DNA from: Rhabdophis nuchalis
Taxonomy: Eukaryota; Chordata; Lepidosauria; Squamata; Natricidae
Assembly: GCA_039707465.1 (NCBI GenBank)
Contig: CM077643.1
Coordinates: forward strand, 323,707,919 to 323,771,918
Direction: 5' to 3'
Length of the DNA stretch: 64,000 bases
In this document: piece by piece, positions 57,310-64,000 of the stretch
Numbering within the stretch: position 1 is the first letter of the stretch
Layout of the letters: the number at the start of each line of letters is the position of its first letter
Translations under genes and position numbers: made by a program
The notes under the pieces: model-generated
What the model was told of the DNA's origin: nothing
What the model saw: only the letters and a program-made list of their open reading frames with translations
Databases searched by the model: none

Positions 57310-58060
57310 ATAGAACATAAAATAATTGGGTTGGAAGAGATCTTGCAGATTTTCTAAACCAATCCCCTGCTCAATCAAGAGATCCTATACCATCCCAGAC
57401 AAATGGCTGTCCAGTTTCTTCTTGAAAACCTCCAATGAACCCAATAATGAAGCCATTCCATTGATTAATTCTCACTGTCGGAAAATTTCTTCTTAGTTCT
57501 AGGTTCCAAAAGGCAGGACAAGAAGCAATGGATGAAAACTAAGTAACCTAGAACTAAGGAGAAATTTCCTGACACTGAGAACAATTAACTAGTGGAATGG
57601 CTTGCTTTCAAAAGTTGTGGGTGCTCCATCACTGGAGACTTTTAAGAAAAGATTGCACAGCCATTTGTCTGAAATGATATAGGGTCTCCTGCTTGAGCAG
57701 GGGGTTGGATTGGAGAACCTCCAAGATGCCTTCCAATTCTGTTATTCTGTTAGGTTGGTTCTCTCTTTCATGGTCTTCACCTGTTACTTCTTGTTCTGCC
57801 CTAAGGTATTTTGAAGAATAGGTTGACTCCTTCTTCTCTGTAATAGTGCCTCAAGTACTGGAAGACTGCTATCACATCATCCCTAGTTATTCTCTCTGTT
57901 TTACTAGATAAACTCAGTTCCATCAATCATTCATTGTATGGTTTAGCCTCCATATCCCTTATCATCACCACTTCATTCTTTCTAAGGTCTTAGCGTCTTT
58001 TTAATATCATGGTGACCAGAATTGGACACAATATTCCAAATGTGGTCTCAGCAGTGCAGT
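57310..58060 (-). mobile_element. CR1 LINE 3' end, antisense, split by a sense CR1
   Basis: Left part 57310-57508: TTGGAAGAGATCTTGCAGAT through TTCTTCTTAGTTCTAGGTT. Right part 57753-58060: GGTTGGTTCTCTCTTTCATG through ATTGGACACAATATTCCAAA. These join directly when 57509-57752 is removed. Confidence 0.85.
57509..57752 (+). mobile_element. CR1 LINE 3' end, sense, nested in an antisense CR1
   Basis: Runs from AGGCAGGACAAGAAGCAATG through CCTAGAACTAAGGAGAAATT and CCAAGATGCCTTCCAATTC to the tail TGTTATTCTGTTA. With its host it makes a ~200 bp imperfect inverted repeat. Confidence 0.88.
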
Positions 58061-58377
58061 ATAAAGTGGTACTACCACTTACTGTGATTTGTCTGAAGGG
58101 GTGCTTGATCCAGAAAAAGATGCTACTGGTGTACCAGATAGAGCTCTTTCCACAAGCCATCTGCTCTTCTGAACTTTCTGAGATAGTTGCTTCTAATCTG
58201 TTCATTTAAAATTATGATAAGAAAAACTGAGGATATATAATTATATGCTGAATAATCACAAAATAATATGTTTATGGTAAAGAGCCTGCTTATTTAATTC
58301 AGGAAATATCTGTCTCCTGTAGTTTCTGCTCATCCAGCATGATCAGACGGAGTTGGCATGCTGTAGGTCCCATCAGT

Positions 58378-58602
58378 TAAACAGCAATAGAAATAGCACT
58401 TAGACTTATGTTCTAGTTCACAGTGCTTTACAGCCCTCTCTAAGTGGTTTACAGAGCCATCATATTGCTCCCAACATTCTGGGTCCTCATTTTACCCACC
58501 TTGGAAGGATGGAAGGCTTAGTCCACCTTGAGCCTGGTGAGACCAAACTGTTGGCAGCTGGTGATCAGTAGAAGTAGCCTGCAGTACTGCATTCTACCCA
58601 CT
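58378..58602 (-). mobile_element. Second tRNA-SINE family, antisense
   Basis: The + strand starts AACAGCAATAGAAATAGCAC and proceeds through TTTACAGCCCTCTCTAAGTG and GGTCCTCATTTTACCCACC to TACTGCATTCTACCCACTGC, the complement of the tRNA-like head. It matches 61019-61256. Confidence 0.85.
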
Positions 58603-58604
58603 GC

Positions 58605-58895
58605 ACCTCTGTTGCTCAAATCCATCTTATTGGGTCCAGGAGGTGGGCCTTCTCTTCTCATAGTTGCCCTCTGGAACAACATATCTCGAGAGGTTTATAT
58701 GATCTCTACCCTGACTTTGTTTAGAGGGGTCCTCAAAACCAACTTTTTTACTCGGTCTCTTAAAGGAATGTTTTATACTCAGGGTTGTATATTTTATTGC
58801 TGTTTGGGGACATATATCATTCTTGTTATTTGTTATATTGTTATTGATTGAGTTATTTTATGTTTTATGCTGCTCACAGTCAGTAAAGAGTTGAG
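58605..58895 (+). mobile_element. CR1/L2-clade LINE 3' fragment, sense, diverged
   Basis: The frame has PSLLIVALWNNISREVYM and TLFRGVLKTNFF, a diverged form of the AGPALWNDLPPDLR / LKTHLF domain. Confidence 0.6.
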
Positions 58896-58899
58896 CAGC

Positions 58900-59510
58900 C
58901 TTAAAAATGTGATACATTTCACCCCTATAGAGGCATGTAATTTTTTAAAGATTATTTGAGAAGATCATCCAAGAGCTTGAAGCATTCAGAAGTGGTTCAA
59001 AGTCGGAAACAAGTCCCCTTCCTCTTGGGACAATTGTGCAGACAGGTGCAAATCAGTGTCTTGAAAAATGTGTACTTATATTCAAAAAATAAAGGAAGTT
59101 TTTAACAGGGTGGATTTCTATACGGGGTGAGAAATTACATATTTCTAAGCAGAAGTAAGGGGCATAATAGGGTTATACTGTTAATGAGAGAGGGAAACAA
59201 AAAAACTGAGGACTGATCATAGCCCAAAATCTCTCCTCTGTCTAGATTTAGTAACATCTTTCCTCCCAATTTACCTAAGGTAGCTCTAGGTATATACCAT
59301 ATTTTATTCTTTTTATTGTGAAATTTGAGTGGTGTCACATGAAGATGAATGAAGGGGTTGCATTGTTTGCTACAACAAATCTTTTGCCAATTACTGGGAG
59401 ATTATATCCACAGTCAATATGACTGTGTGGCAATTGGGTTTGGCTTAGAGGTTCTTCCTTTATATGGAATAGCTCTCAAAAAGTGAGAAAAAAGAAGGAA
59501 TGTTGGTTAA
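58900..59510. other. Non-coding
   Basis: No feature recognised. Confidence 0.35.
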
Positions 59511-59518
59511 TACTTGAC

Positions 59519-59881
59519 CAGTGATGAGATTCAAATAATTTAACAACTGGTTCTCTGCCCTAATGACTGGCTGGGTAGGCATGGCCAGGTGGGCATGTGA
59601 CAGGGGGGGCATGGCCAACTCCACGTTACTCATCACAACCACCACTGCCTCCCGGCCACTCTAACTCAAAGGCTTCAACAAGGTACATTTTCCCTATTTA
59701 TTTACTACTATTGAACATCCAAAATGGCAGAAAATGCCCCCCCCCAAATGCCAAAAACAGCCCAAAAAATGGGCAGGGGTAGGGCCAGCCAGTGGTGGAA
59801 TTAGATGGTTTACCGAACTGGGTAGAAGTTTTACAACCGTTTCACTTGCACTTGTCCAAACTGGCTGAATACCACCAAAGG
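59519..59881. mobile_element. hAT of the CAGNNGTGAAATTC group
   Basis: Left end CAGTGATGAGATTCAAATAA, right end AACTGGCTGAATACCACCAAAG; flanks TACTTGAC and TATTTGAC (7 of 8). A second start (CAGTGGTGGAATTAG, about 59787) suggests another element nested near the right end. Confidence 0.7.
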
Positions 59882-60151
59882 TATTTGACCTTTGCAAATG
59901 CTGCGATGGGCAGGGCAACCTGGTTATCTCCAGGAATGTTGGACTGCAAATCCATTGTAGGAATTAACTGAGGGTGGAGATACCACATTATTTCATCAAT
60001 TAATTTAGTGCCAATTAATTTTGTCCTGTTTCACTTTCTGTGTTTAGGATTCCAGCTGAACAGAACTAACAAAACCAGGATTCTCAGAAAATATGACAAC
60101 TCTACAAGGACTCATTTTAGCATGCCAATTTCACATACGTATAATGATAAG

Positions 60152-60532
60152 TAATCCTCAACTTATGATCATTAGTCTATTGACCATTCAAAGTTGCAAC
60201 GGCACTGAAAAAAGTGACTGCTGACCATTTTTCACACGACTGTTGCAGCCTCCCCATGGTCACATGATGAAAATTCAGACGCTTGGCAACTGACATGTAT
60301 TTATGACGGTTGCAGTGTCCCTGGGTCATGTGATCCTCTTTCGCGATCTTCTGACAAACAAAGTCAACAGGGAAGCCAGATTCACTTAACGACTGGGTTA
60401 CTATCTTAACAACTGCTGTGATTCACTTAATAACTCTGGCAAGAAAGGATGTAAAATGGGGCAAAACTCACATAACAGTCTCGCTTGGCAATGGAAATTT
60501 TGGGCTCCGTTGTGGTTGTAAGATGAGGTTTA
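60152..60532. mobile_element. MITE with TCCTC-ACTTA type ends
   Basis: Left end TAATCCTCAACTTATGATC, right end GTTGTAAGATGAGGTTTA, imperfect inverse of each other and both ending in TA. The interior has CATGGTCACATGATGAAAAT and GGTCATGTGATCCTC. No coding. The superfamily is not certain. Confidence 0.65.
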
Positions 60533-60539
60533 CTCTGTA

Positions 60540-61018
60540 CGTTTCAAAGCAGTTAGCTGAATGCATAGAAAATTTGCATAGAAAATTTGCATCAGAGACA
60601 ACTCTTCCCAACTTGGAGGAAATAAGAGCAGTTTGCTAAACTTCTGGAGCAAGCAGGGACAGCAATATTTAACTTTGCTGCAGGGAGAAAATGTTCAGCT
60701 TGAACATTGCTGGGAGCTTTATCCACATTGTTAGCCTAGGGATACTTAAAAGTTGTTTCCAAAAAAGGCCTTTTGTCCCAGTCTACCTTGTAAGTTTCAG
60801 TAAAGGCAGTAAATCCTTCAGGATGATTTTGTGCAGAGCCTTCCAACTTGCTCTTATTCAGGAGTCCAAGTTCTTATTGATGGAAATGAATTGCTCAAAA
60901 AGCAAAAATAACTATTTGAGCTTACTGAACAAATTGCTCGGAAGCATTGCCTGCCCATAAATTCAGTGGAGCCACCCTGAGTAAAAAGCCTTTCCCAATT
61001 TCGCTTTTTGCATAGTCT
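60540..61018. other. Non-coding
   Basis: No feature recognised. Confidence 0.35.
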
Positions 61019-61256
61019 TAGGAGCCATGGTGGCGCAGTGGTTAGAGTGCAGTACTGCGAGTGGCTGCCTGCCAGCTGCCTGCAGTTCAAATCTCTTCGG
61101 GCTCAAGGTTGACTCAGCCTTCCATCATTCCAGGTAATGATGGAAAAATGAGGACCCAGATTGATGGAGGCAGTATGCTGACTCTGTAAACAGCTTAAAG
61201 AGTGCTGTAAAGCACTATAAAGCTCTATATAAATCTAAGTGCTATTGCTATTGCTT
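61019..61256 (+). mobile_element. Second tRNA-SINE family, sense
   Basis: Head GCCATGGTGGCGCAGTGGTT with A-box-like TGGCGCAGTGGTTAGAGTG and B-box-like GCAGTTCAAATCTC. The body has GACTCAGCCTTCCATCATTC and AATGAGGACCCAGATTG, and the tail is CTAAGTGCTATTGCTATTGC. Confidence 0.9.
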
Positions 61257-61607
61257 GTGTCTATAAAATAGAAGTTAAAATAGAGGGGTGGCAGAACAAA
61301 TGAAGAAACTGGGAGGGAATTAGTTCACTTGCATTAGATAGGTCATATTTTAAGTAAGCCAAGACATCTAACAGATGCTGGTTTTCTATTTTGTTTGAAA
61401 GGTCCCATTCAAGCACCCTAGTGATAGAAACAGTGGTAGAAGCAGAAGTTGGATTATGTATAGCTTCCTTACAAACCAGGAATTTCTTTAATTTTGACTG
61501 CTTGGTTGAATTAGTTGGCGATTGTTGTCTAGACATTCCTCCATGGCAATTCTTTCTTTGACCCATCTTACTCACACACATTCCGCAGGCAGACCACCAT
61601 TCCTTTC

Positions 61608-61679
61608 CCCCTTCTTTCCTTCCTTCCTTCCTTCCTTCCTTCCTTCCTTCCTTCCTTCCTTCCTTCCTTCCTTCCTTCT
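61608..61679. repeat. (TTCC)n microsatellite
   Basis: About 70 bp of tandem TTCC units. Confidence 0.95.
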
Positions 61680-61689
61680 CGCAGCAATC

Positions 61690-62279
61690 CACCGTTACTG
61701 CAATTATGTGATATTGCCTATATTGCCATTCAAAAAGAAATTAAAACAAAGTTGCTCATGAGAACAACTGCTGGCAGTTTCCCATCTTTCTTCTCCTCTC
61801 CTCTCATTCTGCTGAATGAAGGGCTTGCCGAGGCAATGCAGGATTCAGGATTGCACTGGGGATGGGGGAGATACTGGAATAGATAATATTATGTTAACTC
61901 ACAAACACTTTCCTAAGTTTTGTTGCCACCATTTAAGAAAACCAGGAAGTTGCCAACAATCCCTATTGGCTGCAAGGAATACTTTTGGAGATGAATAGTA
62001 GAAAGGGTAATTTCTGGCAGGAATCTGACACACCATTTCCAATTTAGATCCACAGTACATTCTAGATGGGTTTTTTACTCATTCACCCCTTTTTAATTGT
62101 TTTAGGGACATCTTTAAAGAGTTATAAATAATGTAATATGTAGTTTGGTCTTTTAGAGTACCTAATGTATCTAAACTGGATATAAACAATACAAGTGTTA
62201 TGACTAAAACAATTATTTTTCTTGGATTTGTGACAATAAAGCGATCAAGGTTCTGAATCTTATATTTGGACACAATTAA
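61690..62279. other. Non-coding
   Basis: No feature recognised. Confidence 0.35.
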
Positions 62280-62881
62280 TCTATATACATAAAACCACTC
62301 ACTCATCACGAAATCTCCAGAACTGTAAAGCCTACAAACTTGAAATTTGGCACGTATGTTCCTCTTGGCTTCTAGGTGCTCGCTGAGAAAGATTTTTCAA
62401 AATGACCATCAGATCATTAGTATTTCTTATACAGTAATGCTTTAATACAGTAATGCTTTGATGCTAAGGAGTTCTACTCCCCCTTCCCACCTGAAAAGAG
62501 CTCAGTTCCAACTGCCAGTTGCCTTATATTAACATGCTCTGATGCCAAGGAGTTAGACATTCTATTCCCCCTCCCCACCTGAAAAGAACTCTGTTCCAGC
62601 TGCCAGTTGCCTCACATTCCATTACCTCAGTTCAAACTGGCAGACATTCCACTCCTTCACTCAGGAGTGGTCTAGGGCTCCTTACAGTACTAAATGTCGG
62701 TACCTCACCAAAATGTCTATGCCTTCCATCTATGGAACTGCATCCAGACTCAAGGCAGTGGGAGCAATTTCCCTTATGTGTTTCAATCACTGATCATCAC
62801 TGAGCCAACAGATTGTGAACCGAATTTCTCCTGAATAGCCCGATCACATAATTTTGTTGTGGAGCACGGCTATCCAGCTAG
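62280..62881 (+). mobile_element. Non-autonomous Helitron-like element
   Basis: 602 bp, starting with TC (TCTATATACATAAAACCACT) after an A and ending in CTAG (GGCTATCCAGCTAG) before a T, as Helitrons do on inserting between A and T without target duplication. ATAGCC near 62835 can pair with GGCTAT just before the end, but the loop is long for a Helitron terminal hairpin. The interior has two ~80 bp near-repeats containing CCCCCTTCCCACCTGAAAAG. No Rep or helicase coding. Confidence 0.65.
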
Positions 62882-62889
62882 TATATTAT

Positions 62890-63350
62890 GTAATTGTAAA
62901 CAGATTGGAATTCTGTTCTTTGAATTAGAGTGAGCTAGTTTGTTATTGGCATTTGTGATGGGATTGTCAATGGTACATTGTGTACAGTATCTGTTCAGTA
63001 CTAACTGCTCCATTTTAAAGCTGTTTATTACTGACTGAAAGCAGTTATTTCTTGAGGGTGAAGATATGATTGATGGAAAGGTTGTTGTCAATTACACACA
63101 ATGAAGCTCATGTGCAGGATAGGTTTTGGAGTGAACCAAACCTGCCAATGGACGGCATTTTGAAGAGGTTTACGGCCAAAGGAATAGCTAGGGCCCTTTG
63201 GTTCCACAAAAAGCAGAGTAGAATTTGGAGTAGAGAAAACGAAACTTTTGGGTGAAAAAGAAAAATGTCCGGGAAAAGAGAGGTATGATATCCTGTTTTA
63301 TATACCATCTAGTTCAGAAGAAACAGTATCAAGATGATTTCTGAGACAGC
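62890..63350. other. Non-coding
   Basis: No feature recognised. Confidence 0.35.
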
Positions 63351-63354
63351 AGTG

Positions 63355-63542
63355 ACTTTGAATGATTGAGGGAACTAGGTATGTCTCTAGCCTATCAAAA
63401 GGAAGGATTAGGAGGGATATGACACTTCCAGTATTTGAAAGGCTGTCATAGAAAAGAGGACATTGACTTATTCTCCAATGCACAGGAGGACAGGACAAGA
63501 AGTAATGGGTGGATTATTAAAGAGAGAACTAACCTAGACATA
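63355..63542 (+). mobile_element. CR1 LINE coding fragment, sense
   Basis: The + strand reads, across frameshifts, the CR1 C-terminal strings HFQYLKGCHRKEDIDLFSN and DRTRSNGW, and ends abruptly where the next LINE begins. Confidence 0.75.
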
Positions 63543-63559
63543 AGGGGACATTTTCTCTT

Positions 63560-64000
63560 CCCTTCGGCCGATTCGCTCCCACAGAGAGAGACTTCTCCGG
63601 GTGCCGTCCACTAGGCTATGCCAGTGGGCGACGCCCAGGGGAAGGGCCTTCTCTGTGGCGGGCCCGACCCTCTGGAACGACCTTTCCCCCGAAATTAGAA
63701 CAACTACGGACCTCCGCTCCTTCCGTCAAAAACTAAAAACTCACTTCTTCTGCCTGGCCGGCTTGGGTTAATTGACCCATTACCTCTAGCTGAATATTTC
63801 AAACTATTTTATTAGGGATTTTTAGGGGCATTAGTTTTAGCTAGTTTGGGATTTTAGTGCAGGGTCTAGGTTTAATTCGTTTTAAATTGTATTATAATGT
63901 TTGTTGTTTGTATATGTATTTTTAATTCCCTGTGCACCACCTCGAGTCCCTTCGGGGAGAGAGAGCGGTTTACAAATTATATTATTATTATTATTATTAT
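63560..64000 (+). mobile_element. CR1/L2-clade LINE 3' end, sense, reaches the window edge
   Basis: GATTCGCTCCCACAGAGAGA, GGAAGGGCCTTCTCTGTGGC and GGAACGACCTTTCCCCCG encode the family C-terminus. The 3' UTR has CTGTGCACCACCTCGAGTCC and an (ATT)n tail that runs to the last base. Confidence 0.9.

Noticed and set aside
61019..61095. A possible functional tRNA gene
   Set aside because: Same reason: the head of a tRNA-derived SINE with a second antisense copy at 58378-58602.

Overview
The window looks like AT-rich, non-coding nuclear DNA from a squamate reptile, most likely a snake. The evidence is the repeat mix: CR1 LINEs with AATAG/AATAC-type tails, CR1/L2-clade LINEs with a conserved 3' domain, an R4-type LINE, a BovB (RTE) 3' end, a Sauria-type SINE, two other tRNA-derived SINE families, L1, a Helitron-like element and many non-autonomous hAT elements. 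The species cannot be fixed from sequence alone. Only one convincing host coding segment is visible.

Layout. 0-10 kb holds two TA-flanked mariner-like MITEs (494-1183, 5954-7030), an L1-derived element that has ORF1 but no ORF2 (2556-4519), and hAT elements. 10-20 kb holds non-LTR remnants, a CR1 relic carrying two hairpin hATs 23 bp apart, and an inverted pair of ~240 bp repeats (15187-15427 and 18351-18747), one with a CR1 end inserted at a site that is empty in the other. 20-30 kb holds BovB, a Sauria-type SINE, nested hATs, a 1.8 kb hAT that split a LINE and carries a GC-rich core plus ~0.9 kb of GA repeat, and a CT-rich block. 30-42 kb holds an antisense R4-type LINE, a long LINE with reverse-transcriptase C-terminal coding, and an old CR1 interrupted by two hATs.

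A CpG-island-like segment at about 42590-43520 contains a probable first coding exon on the + strand (ATG at 42984/42987, splice donor at 43441). It encodes an acidic, low-complexity N-terminus that I cannot assign to a family. If this is right, the remaining ~20 kb is probably its first intron, since no further exon was recognised there. The intron is full of nested repeats: CR1 inside a SINE, CR1 inside CR1, LINE inside hAT, hAT inside CR1, and a Helitron-like element at 62280-62881.

The most distinctive signal is a set of ~130-142 bp near-perfect palindromes and related non-autonomous hATs. I read target duplications for 19 elements of this group. All are 8 bp or close to it with TA at the two central positions, which fits the Buster-type hAT target rule. 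A second hAT group, with ends like CAGTGGTGGGTT, lacks the central TA.
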